This document shows, in pieces, positions 11,907 through 22,582 of a stretch of DNA of 64,000 nucleotides. Positions within the stretch are counted from its first letter, which is position 1. The number at the start of each line of letters is the position of its first letter. The position numbers and the translations under genes are program-made. Below the pieces are notes generated by a model that saw only the letters and a list, made by a program, of their open reading frames with translations, was not told the DNA's origin and did not search any database. The stretch covers positions 1 to 64,000 of the forward strand of contig QNQO01009191.1 of the NCBI GenBank assembly GCA_003290165.1, given 5' to 3'. Origin of the DNA: Berberis thunbergii. Its lineage: Eukaryota; Streptophyta; Magnoliopsida; Ranunculales; Berberidaceae.

Positions 11907-12575
11907 GATATCAGATGCCCTACGGGACGGTGCAGAAGGTTTCTTCAGGAACTATTTCCAAAATGGCATTATTGTTAATACTAGTGATTTTTTGCATCTA
12001 TTTGTTCTGTAGTACAACTTCTCAACAAGAATCCTCCGGTCTTGGGAAGTTAGATATACTATTCCAATCTCAATGTTCAAAAATGTTTTTGTTCACACAT
12101 ATCTTAATATGTTATTGCAGGTCAGCATCGCTTATATTACAGTTGCTACTTTTCTTCTCGAAGCTATATGCTCAGGTGTTGCTGGCTATGTTGGTATGTG
12201 GGTGTCTATACGTGCCAATGTTCGCGTCTCCGGTGCTGCATATATGCATATAGACACACATATATGCATGTGCGTACCATTCATCGATATGTGTTTGTGA
12301 ACCTTTTGCAGCACGTGTGAAAAATTTGTTGTTAAACCTTTTAATAATAGGTAAGTTTACAACTTATTGACAAAACATTACGTACTCATGTAGTGTCTCT
12401 TCTCTTGGTGGGTTACGGTTTTGGAGCTTCCTTTGTTGCCCTCTTTGCCCAGTTGGGTGGTGGAATTTACACTAAGGCAGCCGATGTTGGAGCCGATCTT
12501 GTTGGAAAAGTAGAGCAGGGAATACCCGAAGACGATCTTAGGAATCCTGCGGTCATTGTAAATCTGGCAAGTTGA
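11907..12575 (+). pseudogene. Captured type II (AVP2-like) H+-pyrophosphatase fragment
   Basis: Three exon-like blocks follow the vacuolar/Golgi proton-pumping pyrophosphatase. First, ISDALRDGAEGFFR then GTISKMALLLILVIFCIYLF (about 11909-12050). Second, after an acceptor near 12120, a block with AYITVATFLLEAICSGVAGY and MWVSIRANVRVS (about 12126-12235). Third, [36 protein letters not shown] and [16 protein letters not shown] (about 12395-12560). The third block carries the PPase substrate-site signature ([11 protein letters not shown]). FAQLGGG rather than FGRVGGG fits the K+-insensitive type II. A small deletion in the first block shifts the frame. The rest of the membrane protein is absent. 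Confidence 0.92.
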
Positions 12576-12579
12576 TTGT

Positions 12580-13217
12580 TCTTTTATGACTAGGATACAA
12601 TTTTGCATAGTGTTGCGACTACATGTCATGTTATTTTAGTCCTTTTGACATTATGTTGTTATCATGGTATACATTTCGATAAAAAAGTTATTTGTTTTGG
12701 CTAAGCTATTTAGCATTTTGTTCATTGTTCTTTTTGAATAGTTTATGAATGATTTTTGCTATGGAAATGCAACTATGTTGCATAAAACTCCTCGAAGTGA
12801 AAATTTCAATTGTTATTGTTATAATTCAATACTTAAGAATGGCGAGTCCGGATATTCAAATTCTTACATGTGTTCGCCATTGTTTAGTACTTGTTGGCCA
12901 TTGTTTAGTCTTGATTTATTTTATTGGAATTTATGCATTGAATTGCATGCACGAAAGACAAATCTTGATAGTCTGTTGGTTTAGAACAATATTGTTTCTA
13001 CCGCATTTAAATGACAGTGTGTAGATATATGGTTTTGTATTACGAATTGAACTGAATGGCGAAAGCTGGGTTTTGGTATAGTCCATTGGTGGTGATTACA
13101 TTTAGCATGATGAATGTTTGACCAAAATTTTTGTAGGGTTTCAAATTGTGTTTTTATACTGAATTTTGGTTGGTGGATAGATGGTTATTTACATTTGGGG
13201 CTATTTTGTTGTGTTAT
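12580..13217 (+). other. No gene recognised (inside CACTA 1)
   Basis: AT-rich sequence with only short unremarkable ORFs (12745-13024). Probably intron or spacer between captured pieces. Confidence 0.4.
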
Positions 13218-13220
13218 GCA

Positions 13221-13357
13221 GGGATTTGCAGTCTTATGGATCATCTCTTAGCATATTTTAGGCACTGAAAGTACTTTGTTTTTGGTGGATAATCAGCCAT
13301 TATTGACAGACTTAGATTCACGGGCAGCACACCTGTGGCAATTGATAGTTACCAAGG
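13221..13357 (+). pseudogene. Unidentified exon-like fragment
   Basis: The block follows an acceptor-like 'tatgcag' and ends before a GT. It reads GFAVLWIIS, stop, HILGTESTLFLVDNQPLLTD, then LDSRAAHLWQLIVTK. A second frame near the end reads FTGSTPVAIDSYQG. Codon-like composition suggests another captured exon with a frameshift. I do not recognise the family. Confidence 0.3.
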
Positions 13358-13511
13358 TTGCAAATGAAACAACTTTGATGTCATATTTACTTTTGTTTAG
13401 AAGGCAAATGTTTTCAACTTAAAAAAATTGATTTTGTGTTCGTATGCAGTCCAAGTTGTCCCCATTCGCGAACAATAGAGCACGACGGGGGAAAAAGAGA
13501 TGTGAATTAAA

Positions 13512-13715
13512 GGATACGAGTATGAAAATAGCATTTCTTCATGGTATAGGCATTTCGACAGTATAGATCAGCCTTCAAATAGTATTATGAGCAGGATACG
13601 AGTATGAAAATAGCATTATGAGCAGGCTTCAAATAGCATTATGAGCAGGATACGAGTATGAAAATAGCATTTCGACAGTATAGAGCAGGCTTCAAATAGC
13701 ATTTCTTCATGGTAC
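13512..13715 (+). repeat. Irregular tandem repeat
   Basis: The unit ggatacgagtatgaaaatag recurs at 13512, 13594 and 13648. It alternates with 'gcttcaaatag(c/t)attatgagc' and 'catttcgacagtatag'. The copies are nearly identical, so the amplification looks recent. Confidence 0.85.
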
Positions 13716-14104
13716 TTCGGGTCACATTATGAGTTTCTTCTCTTGCAGAACTATCTTGATTCTATCATAGGTACAACTCTCAACTCTAACTATTTCCAGA
13801 TTTTGTTACAAGTAGACTCAAATTCAAGCTATAACAGACCAAGCTTCCCAGTAGTTTTATCCATGGAACAAATTAGACTTGGTTTAAGATCATTCATATG
13901 CATCCCACCATAGTATCAATAAGTTTTTTTTTTTTTTTTATGTTTTGTTTTGTTTAGCACCCACTTGATTCTCTTATTACTCAGTTGCTGACATTGTCTT
14001 GTGGTACTTTATATGATTCGTGTTATTAACAGTGATCATATGATCATTTTATCAATTTCTTCCAAAAGACATACATTCATCTTTGATTGTTGCTGACATT
14101 GCAG

Positions 14105-15605
14105 AGTTTTGGGAGTCAGATGTGGGACACTGGCCTTGGCATTCAAGCAATTGTTACAAGTAATCTTCATGAAGAAATATGGCATACTCTTAAGAAAGGT
14201 CATGATTTCATAAAATGTTCGCAGATTTTGATCTTACTACCATAAATTCTTGTGACTTTTACCAAAATGTGGATACACCATTAGCTTATAAATGTCTTAA
14301 TGATGTTAATTTGAAGGTGAAAGACAATCCATCTGGCGACTTTCAAAGCATGCATCGCCATATTTCTAAGGGATCTTGGACTTTTTCTGATCAAGATAAT
14401 GGGTGGCAAGTCTCAGATTGCACTGCAGAAGGACTAACTGTGAGAACCTCTACTTTTCCACTCATGATACAAATGTATTATTTCATCATTAATGGTTATG
14501 ACGATGGTTGATATAACTACCTCACGTCTTTGACAGGGTTGCCTTCTATTCTCACAAATGCCACCTGAACATGTTGGAGGAAAGCTGGAACCATAGCGTT
14601 TATGTGATTCGGTTCACGTCATTCTCTCTCTTCAAGTAAGTGTTCCTATAGCTGTGCACTGGTTCATAAGTCACATTTGATGTTTACCCATTTGACATGG
14701 TGGCAGGGTGGAAAAGGTGGTTTCACAGCGGGGGAGCCACCGACTGGACTGGATTGGCTAGAGGTGAACTTTTACACAGATCAAAATAGTAGCATACATT
14801 TCTCACCTACAATTCACAGAGTATTTGAGATGTTCAATTATCATTTGAAAAAAAATTATTCTTAATTTTTTTTGTAGGTTCTAAATCCAACAGAACTATT
14901 TCATGGCCTTGTTTTTGAGTTTGAGTAAGCAATCTTACTTCATCAATTTCCTTATTGAGTGTTATGACTTATTTTTACTCATTAATGCCAATGGAGTCAT
15001 ACCTCAGGTACGTTGAATGCGCTGCATCGGCAATTCATGCTCTAGTCTTGTTCAAGAAGTTATATCCAGGAAAATGGAAGGAAGAAATCAACCTTTCCAT
15101 TTCAAAAGCAGTACGATTCATTGAAGAGATTCAAATGCCTGATGGTTCATGGTATGTTCAATGGTTTAATTATAAAAAAACTTTCCACACCCACAGAAAA
15201 AACATGTAATAAATTGAAGATATACTTTCACAGGTATGGAAATTGGGGAATTTGTTTCATCTACAACACATTTTTCGCCCTACGAGGACTTTCAACTGTT
15301 GGGAAAATTGTCAAAATAGCCCTACGGTCCTTAAAGCTTGCGACTTTTTGCTATCAAAACAACTGATCTCTGGCGGTTGGGGAGAGAGTTATCTTTCTTG
15401 CCCCCAGAAGGTAATGTTCATGCATAGATTCTTTGTGTTTATGAAGCTAAATTCCATATTTCTTCTATTGTTTTCAAAGGCCTATCTTAGCTAATATCCC
15501 CATTCCTTGTTTGGTGAAACAGAAATATAGACCTTTAGGAAACAACATAACAAACTTAGTACAAACTGCAAGGGTTTTGATGGGTTTTATTCATGGTGGG
15601 CAGGT
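14105..15605 (+). pseudogene. Captured oxidosqualene cyclase fragment (multi-exon)
   Basis: Exon-like blocks reproduce the middle and C-terminal part of a plant 2,3-oxidosqualene cyclase (triterpene or sterol synthase). In order they are [40 protein letters not shown] and [16 protein letters not shown], then CLLFSQMPPEHVGGKLEP, FTAGEPPTGLDWLEVLNP and YVECAASAIHALVLFKKLYP. The last ones are [38 protein letters not shown] and a VLMGFIHGGQ end. The catalytic DCTAE motif and three QW-type repeats (DGSWYGNWG, GGWGESY) can be read. Several splice sites look intact. The N-terminal half and the extreme C-terminus are missing and frameshifts occur, for example near 15300. Amyrin-synthase-like by motif, but the product cannot be stated. 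Confidence 0.93.
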
Positions 15606-15609
15606 CAGT

Positions 15610-15955
15610 GAAGATTTTTCTTTCAAAACAAACCATTCTTGTTAACAAATTATATAACTTCTCTGGTTGAGAAAATGTTGCTACAGTTTCCTCAAAGTAA
15701 ATGGTTTTCAATTAGCTAGAATCCCAAAACAACAAGACTTGCATTTGTCAAGAAGTCCATCTGGATGATGGCTTTTATGTTGTAATGTACTTCCCTTGGG
15801 AAACTCAACTATAGGGGTGACACTAAATAGAGTAATTCTGATCAGAGTTGATTGATTCAGCAGGTTGGAGTAGACTCCCCTTGGCTTTTTGGTAGGGGAT
15901 TTCAATTCATAACATGAAGAAGAAAAGGAAGGGGTGTGTACTAGGAGAAACTCTA
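15610..15955 (+). other. No gene recognised (inside CACTA 1)
   Basis: Spacer after the cyclase fragment. I see no coding or repeat signal here. Confidence 0.4.
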
Positions 15956-15958
15956 GTA

Positions 15959-16090
15959 TGGCTGCTGCTGGTACTGCTATCTGCTGCTGCTGTTGCTGTC
16001 GTTGCTATCGTTGTTGTTATTGTTGTCGATAGCCCCTGTTGCTGTTGCTATTGATGTTGCTGTTTCTGCTGTCGTTGTTGTTGTTGCAGG
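15959..16090 (+). repeat. Degenerate CTG/GTT trinucleotide repeat
   Basis: Imperfect runs of ctg, ttg and gtt, for example 'ctgctgctgctgttgctgtc'. It would encode Leu/Cys runs in translation but shows no ORF context. Confidence 0.8.
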
Positions 16091-16390
16091 TGTAGATTAA
16101 TAAGAGTTTGTACATTATGTACATTCATCATCACAAAAATTATGTCGTTGCTTTCGTTTCCTTTTTTCCCTTGAAACATTATGTACATTCATCATCACAT
16201 AAATGTTTAGATCATTCAACATTTCTTTTAGCAAAAGGAAGTGAAAATAATACATTTTATTTTCTTTTGCTTGATCACCAACATGGTGTTTCTTGTCTTT
16301 GTCACAATGAATTTCGAGTGCTCAGGCTAATGCATACATGATAAGATGTAATAAAAAGTCATTTGATAGTAAAAAAAAAAAAAAAAAAAA

Positions 16391-16647
16391 TTGCTGTGTA
16401 TACTTACCATAAAAACGCTATGGTAAAGTCTACCATAGCGGTTTTAGAGTCTACTATAGCGTTTTGAAGAGGCTACCATAGCGGTTTTGAAACGCTATAA
16501 AAGCCAAACTTACCATAGCGTTTTAAAACCGCTATAATATCCCATGGGTCTATTATAGCGCCGACTGTCATAGTGGTTACTAAGCCGCTATGGTATCCTA
16601 CCATAGCGGTTTTTAAACGCTATTGATCACAATTTTTTCTTGTAGTG
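16391..16647 (+). repeat. CACTA 1 right subterminal repeats and terminal repeat
   Basis: About ten copies in both orientations of a motif of the type accatagcggttttaaaacg cover this stretch. Such clusters are the transposase (TNPA-like) binding region in known CACTA elements. The terminal repeat TTGTAGTG ends at 16647. Confidence 0.85.
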
Positions 16648-16650
16648 CCT

Positions 16651-17025
16651 GACGCTCGTAGTAGAGTACATGCTTTGGAGAAGGTTTTTGCTAAACTGCG
16701 GAAGTCATATTCGAATGCACTCTATCGGACAAATTCCTTGCACAAGCAGTTGGAGGAGTATGGTGCTGGGACGAACTCCAAATAGGTACGGGTCGGTTAG
16801 GCTAATCCTGAGGCCAAGCTGGAGGCCGAGTTGAATCTGACCAAGGCTAGCTTGGCGTCCGCTGAAGCAGAGTTAGGGTGTAATCGAGAGGAGTTGAAGC
16901 ACGTGGAAGAGGTGGAGGGTAAGGCGCAGGCTGACCTACAAGCCTGAGTCATTGAACAGGAGCGAGTTGAGTCCGAGTGGACCACCTTGCGTCAGAAGTT
17001 TGAATCTGAGTTAACTCTGCTAAGA
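16651..17025 (+). pseudogene. PF04195-like gag region, second part (coiled coil)
   Basis: The sequence continues the element broken at 9876. Translation gives ANPEAKLEAELNLTKASLAS, AEAELGCNREELKHVEE and VIEQERVESEWTTLRQKFES, a heptad-rich coiled coil as in the C-terminal half of PF04195 proteins. A stop (after ADLQA) breaks it near 16944. The Tat-type LTR at 17026 cuts it off on the right. Confidence 0.6.
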
Positions 17026-19026
17026 TGATAATCACATAATTATAATGTTATTACCTCTTATTATAATTTTGTTAATCCATGTTTTATCTTATTTTAGATT
17101 AATTATTGAATTTTTGTGTTTTTGTAGAATTTGGAACAATAATGAGAAAATCAGATAAAAATGCAATAAACAATTCTAGATGGTGACTTCAGAGAAAGTG
17201 GAGGTGAAAATAAATTGAGCCCTTTATTTCAACCCAAAATCCAAACCCAATGCCAAGCCCAATCAAACCGAAAGAATATTCTCCCAATTATCCCATATTT
17301 AGTTTTGATTTTTTTTTCTTAAATCACTCATGGAATCGTCCCCTTAACTTGTCCATAATTATTTTTTCCTAATTCTCTATAAATACAAAATTTTAATGGA
17401 TGAGAAAGGGGAAGAAGAGAAGGGAAAAGAAAATTTAAAGAAAATCAAAGCCTCTTCCTCAACACAGTGACTCTCATCACCATCACTACCTATCCATCTC
17501 TCACCCCCTCTCTGTCCAGATCACTCCGCCATCACCGCAACCAAAGCCATCACCATCACCCGAGCACCATCACCACGAAACAGGGGCGTGACAACCCTGT
17601 TTCAAGTCAAACTTTCACTCCGCCACCGTCCCTGCCCATCATCCATCAACCACCATCTTTCGTAACCACCACCACTTCCGGACAGCACAGTCGCCACCAC
17701 CATCATCCGAGCACCGCCACTACCATGAAAAAGGGGCGGGACAACCCTGTTTCATATCAAATCTGTCTCTCCGCCACCCAACACCGGTCCCACTGGAAAG
17801 CATGCAGCACGTCCAACAGGCCACCATCAGATGCCCTCCTCACCTTCCTGTTCCTCGCTGACGACTACCGTCGCACACCGCCTCGCGACAGAACAGGGAG
17901 CACCTCGGCCGTTCTCGTTCTCGTTCCCCTTCTCGTCTTTTCCTCTCCCTCGTTTCAATCTCTTTCTTGCAGGTTTAGCAACATCGAAGAAGGAAGCATC
18001 AACAGCAGAACAGAGGCGCAACAGGGAGCACTCGACCCCTGTTTCACTCCCCTAATCTTTTCTTCCTTCTCGTGTTTCTTTCTTCCTTCACTCTCTCTCT
18101 GTTTCTTGCAGGTTTTAGAACTGGTTGGAGGACGAGAACGCTCGCGAGGAGCAGAAATGCAGCCCCGCGAGCGGCGCTGCTCGCTGGACGCGCTGTTTTT
18201 CTGGCGGGAAATCACAAAAATTCAAACGATTTTGTTATTTGCACCCGTGGTTTCTGCTTTGTACCACCACAGAGCTTTTGTAGTTCATTTTCTCGGGATT
18301 CGTGTTCGGGCCAACTGCTGATCTTCAGAGTACCACCACATCGAGTTTACGACAAACCAAAAGGGTTGCATAATTCATTTTTATTTATTTTAGTGAATTG
18401 TGTGCTTAATTGTTAATTACAATTTATTTCTGAATTTTTTTTTATAAATTGCTTTCACCTTTCATGTTTGAGAAATTAAACTTAATATGTTTGGTAGTTA
18501 GAATTACCCTTTATCAATATTCAAAGCATGTGCTAAAAAGTATGAAGCTTGAACTTTGATTAAGTGTGCCCTAAAAAGACACTTAATGCTTGGTAAGAGT
18601 TTATTTACTTGAAATAAATTGTCAATGTTTGTTTGAAACTTAATATGATTGAAATTGAATTTTAATAATGATTACATCTTCGGTGTAAACAAGGGATCCT
18701 CATCCCTAAAACTTCTCGTTTATAATTTCAGTAATTTAGATTTAAATATTTTTGCTAACTCATTGGTGAGTCCAAGCCCACAAAACCCATTTTTTAATTT
18801 TATTTTATTTTTCTTATTTTTAATTTATTTTTAGTTTTGTTTTAAAAATGTTGTAACCCCATTGCCTCCAAATTAGTGCAATTAAATTATTAAATTTAAT
18901 TGCATCCACTTTCCTCGTGCGATCGATCCGTACTTGCCGTTGTCTACCAGTTAGACACCGTGCACTTGCGGTTATTACAAGTGGGATTTATTAGCTTATT
19001 TATTTAGGCCGGTTAAGTCCGCATCA
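17026..19026 (+). repeat. Tat/Athila-type 5' LTR
   Basis: The LTR starts TGATAATCACATAATTATAA and ends at ..CCGCATCA just before the primer site. A TATA-like 'ctctataaatac' lies near 17376. Intron-like donor and acceptor signals occur (for example tcttgcaggttt near 17968 and 18110). The 284-codon ORF at 17467-18321 is Ser/His/Pro-rich and low in complexity. It lies wholly in the LTR and resembles no family I know, so I do not call it a gene. Confidence 0.8.
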
Positions 19027-19032
19027 ATTTTT

Positions 19033-19050
19033 TGGCGCCGTTGCCGGGGA
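19033..19050 (+). other. Primer-binding site, tRNA-Asp type
   Basis: TGGCGCCGTTGCCGGGGA is the canonical Athila/Tat primer site. It fixes the end of the 5' LTR at 19026. Confidence 0.9.
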
Positions 19051-20421
19051 AGGTAGCGGTGTAATTGAATTTAAGATTTATTTTCACTAATTAAAAAAAA
19101 ATTTATTTTTAATTTGCTAAGTTCTTTTTACACTCATTTTGTGTTTGATTTTGTAGATTACACGCTTTTCGAGAAAATTGGACGATCTTGCAAACATCAA
19201 GCAAAGTTTTTATTATTTTATTTATTTTGTGAAGAGAGTTTTAATTTTATTTTCATCTCGTTTTACGAGTGTGTGGTGTAATAATTTTTAAACTCTACTG
19301 TTTTTCATTTTGTTTAATCACAAAAAAAACCCCAAAATTTTCTAAGTCAAAAGAAATTATAGGGAAACAATTTTAATTGTTACCCAATAATTTCTTGTGA
19401 TCTAGAAATCCGACTTTTAAGACCAAGACCAGTAAATTTATTTGCATGTGCTTGTGTGTTGAGTGAAACGAATAAAAAGAAGTCGGACATTTTTTGTAAT
19501 TATGCTAACTTTTTATGCAGAACGGAATACACACACTGTAAGTATTTCTATCACACGCAATGTATTAGCGACTCGGGTGCTTTATGTAATTGTTTGAAAT
19601 TGTGTGATTGGTTGTTTAATTTCTATAATTATGGATGCTAAACTTTAGTAATTCATAATAAGCAGACCCAACTTCTAAATAGAAACTGGTGGAACTTGAT
19701 ATCCCCACCTCATCACTCTAACTGTGTGCAACCAATAGCCAAACATAATTAAAATCAATTAGCAAGTTAGATAGAGCCATCTTTTAGGTACGGTGTTCAT
19801 AAAACAACCAAGACCAAGGTGAATCCAATAATTTTTGTGTTGACCGCTGCTAAAAGTGACGATGGGTTAAATCATTCAATGAACTCCGAGAGGCCACTGC
19901 CACAAGGGTAATTTACCCGATACACCGAGTCATAAGTAAGTTACGATTCACAAGAAGAATTAGTGTAACTAACAGTTTTTGGTTAGGAACACAAGCCTCA
20001 AGTGTACATTTAACATCACATCGTTTTCACATCTATTGGCTTACAGAGCGGTAGCACAAGGAAATACTTAATTGGACCATTGTGACCTCCTTCTCTTGTG
20101 CGATAATCTGGTTTCTTTGAAACAAAACTCTAACCTACTGATTTTGAACTTTGTGGTGGAAAGTATACACTCTTAGGATCATCTTGTAGCACCAATTGCT
20201 CTGTCATAAAGATTACATAAGAAATAATTGTCCCCCAAAGATAAAAAGATAATTGATCTCAAAAACGTTGATTGCTTAGGGAGGCATGTTTCTTGTGCAT
20301 TTATTGGTTGCTGATTGCGTGTGAGTCTGTGTATATTTTTAGAGTTAGTGAATTATAAAAAAAAATGAACACAAGGGATTATTTAGCCTATTTTTCATAG
20401 CAAGTCAATTCATTTTATGAC
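19051..20421 (+). other. Long untranslated leader of the Tat/Athila-type element
   Basis: AT-rich leader without a credible ORF. Length and content fit Tat/Athila elements, which carry long leaders before gag. Confidence 0.5.
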
Positions 20422-21147
20422 ATGCGACGACCTGATTATGATCCATATTTAGATTATTACAACCCAGGTTTAGCCTATCATCCTGACTTCTCATGGGCTC
20501 ATGGTCAGTACTATGAAGGCCCTCTAGACACTCCTCAGACTCCTCAAGCTTTCATTCCTGATAATGAGTCTCAATTTCATCAAGTTGTTCCTCCGTCCAA
20601 CACATCAAGGTTAGAGGATATCTTGAACCTTTTTATAGAGCGAACAGGAGAAATGCTTGAGCAAAATTCTCAGGATATCACAGAATTGACAATTATTTAT
20701 CAACAAAACTCCCCAGCGATCCGGAAACTTGAGATGATTGTGAGTCAGATAGCTGAGTCACTTCCTGAGATAGAGTCAGAAATATTCCCTAGCCAACCTA
20801 TTTCCAACCCAAATGGTCAATATGAAATTAGTGGCACATCTGAGCCGGACAGTGAAGATGTCCAATCCATTAGGAGTGGAAAATTGGTTGACAATCAGGT
20901 AGGAATGCCTGACATAAGTGTTATTAAATCCTCACCCAGTTTTACACAGGTTGCATCCTCCTATCATAAGAAGGCTGATAAAGCCTCATTTATTGATGAA
21001 CCTCTAGATTCTGAAACACTAGAGACATCTCCTTCCCATGTTGACTCATTAGACATATGCCTTCCTAGTGACTCATGCATAGAATCAAACTGTGAACATT
21101 CTTTAGAGTCTCCCTTGACTGTTTTCATGATACACATGACCATTTAG
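20422..21147 (+). pseudogene. Tat/Athila-type gag C-terminal segment
   Basis: An open frame of 241 codons starts MRRPDYDPYLDYYNPGLAYH, followed by PDFSWAHG. The NPxLxxHPNFSWxxN-like pattern is typical of plant Tat/Athila gag proteins after the zinc knuckle. A later part, AIRKLEMIVSQIAESLPE, matches the usual IxxLExQVGQIAxxL stretch. The capsid core and zinc knuckle are absent. This could be a reduced gag of a non-autonomous derivative rather than a random remnant, because the frame stays open over 726 bp. Confidence 0.65.
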
Positions 21148-21746
21148 AGGCTTATTTGACTCATTTTAGTTTAGACTGTGATGTTGATGATTCCATTAGA
21201 GAAGTCAATGATTTACTTGACTCAGTCCCCATTGTGAACCGTAGTTATAAATGAAAGTCTAAAGTGGAGCCTCTTCCACTCAATGAGCCAAAACTAGTCC
21301 CATCAGTTGAGCCACCTGAGCTTGACCTTAAACAATTACCTGACACCCTCAGGTATGCGTTTTCAGGTACTGATGATACTTTGCCCGTTATTATTTCATC
21401 TATATTGAATTCAAAACAGGTTGTCCCAAAGAAGTCGGGAGATATATCTAGTAAGAGAGTGCAATCTATAAGTAGTGTCAACTCTAGGGTTGGGGGTGTT
21501 GTTGAGTTGTCTAAACCAATATCTCTATGTGATTCATGTGATGAGCCTGTATCACTTGATATATCCATCGTCTCATCTACTTGCATCACATTCCCATTTG
21601 CTGAGGCTACTTTCACCGATCCCTTGTGCTGTAGTGAGGATTTCAGTTTTCACCATCCTGCTGTAAAATTTATTCAATCTTCTGATTTGGAACCATACCT
21701 AGGATGTTCCCTTTTGGAGCACGCAAGAATCCTTTGTTGTGTATGA
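21148..21746 (+). pseudogene. Tat/Athila-type pre-protease linker
   Basis: The frame gives PPELDLKQLPDTLRYAFSG then TDDTLPVIISSILNSKQ. The ELKPLPxHLKYAFLGxxxTLPVIISSxL pattern lies just upstream of reverse transcriptase in Athila/Tat polyproteins. Reverse transcriptase and integrase do not follow: the next 300 bp lead straight to the 3' region. So this element lacks pol and is non-autonomous or internally deleted. Confidence 0.65.
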
Positions 21747-22042
21747 CCACTGGTCACTTTTGGAATGTCCTAGTGTATTTGGTGCCCCATGTGATTGCTA
21801 TATTTGGGTGGACTGATCCTCAACTGTTCAGGTTGTTGATATATGACCATGGACTAAGTGTTTGTCATATTCTTCCTTTCCACTTTTTGATACACCATTT
21901 TTTAGGAAGAATATTTGTCGGGCTGATGACGTTAAACCAAGCGCTACTGGGAGGCAGCCCAACTTTTGTTGTAAATGTGCATGTTGAGTGTGTATTTTAT
22001 CTATTTCTATTAACTAAGCGATTTGATATATACCCTTACTAA
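21747..22042 (+). other. Tat/Athila-type 3' internal remnant, truncated
   Basis: The segment includes gacgttaaaccaagcgctac and tgggaggcagcccaactttt (21928-21966), a well-known conserved block at the 3' side of Athila/Tat coding regions. No 3' LTR follows. The sequence passes into the copia 3' tail near 22042, so the 3' end is lost. Confidence 0.55.
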
Positions 22043-22582
22043 GCAATTGGAGATCCCATGGACTTAGTTCAAGAGGAAAACTAGTAACAGATAAGTCATT
22101 GTTAAGCACTTAAGAGTATAATACCCTTTCCATTCCTATGAAACACCAAGTGCAAACCTACTGTGATCAAAAGGATAAACAATGATACATTGTTTTAATA
22201 ACATCTATATCTTGCAAAATGCAAGTGGGTTATTGTAGGATACTTCTTATAGAAGCGGTTGCCTATGTAAGTGTGAGTTGGGTCAGCTCTACGAGATTTT
22301 TATCAGGCTGAAATCTCTATTAGCACTTATAGAACCGAGAATTGTTCAGGACCAAAATGAATACTACCGAGAATAGAATTTGAATGGAATAATGCTATGT
22401 AAGGTTTATTGATTGGTTTTACATCAACCACTGATAGTTCAAGATGAAATAGTTCAATGATTAGTTAAGTAATTCCGATACTATTTTAATAAGGAAGGTT
22501 CAAAGTGAAAGCTACCTATCCTGAAGTGGCATTAATCCATGTACTTTCGAGATGTCATGATTTTTTCATTCGAGTGGAGGAT
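22043..22582 (+). other. Ty1/copia 3' untranslated tail with polypurine tract
   Basis: The start resembles the copia C-terminus and 3' UTR (GDPMDL-like reading near 22051). The last bases, cgagtggaggat (22571-22582), form the polypurine tract directly before the LTR at 22583, as in copia elements (gtgggagatTGTTG). Confidence 0.75.

Larger units (their letters stand above)
9880..16647 (+). mobile_element. CACTA (En/Spm) element 1, non-autonomous, carrying host gene fragments
   Basis: The left end is CACTACAACACAAAT and the right end, read in reverse, is CACTACAAGAAAAAATTG. The element is flanked by a perfect 3-bp duplication CCT (9877-9879 and 16648-16650), the size CACTA transposases make. 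Subterminal copies of a motif such as 'accatagcggtttt' crowd the right end and a few lie at the left end. No TNP1/TNP2-like transposase or SWIM/PMD domain is visible in the 6.8 kb. The interior holds exon-intron fragments of at least three host genes, all on the plus strand. It sits inside the PF04195-like element, whose sequence resumes directly after it. Confidence 0.93.

Noticed and set aside
17467..18321. Open frame of 284 codons, plus strand
   Set aside because: It lies entirely within the Tat-type LTR, is low-complexity (His/Ser/Thr/Pro-rich) and contains repeated units. No family resemblance.
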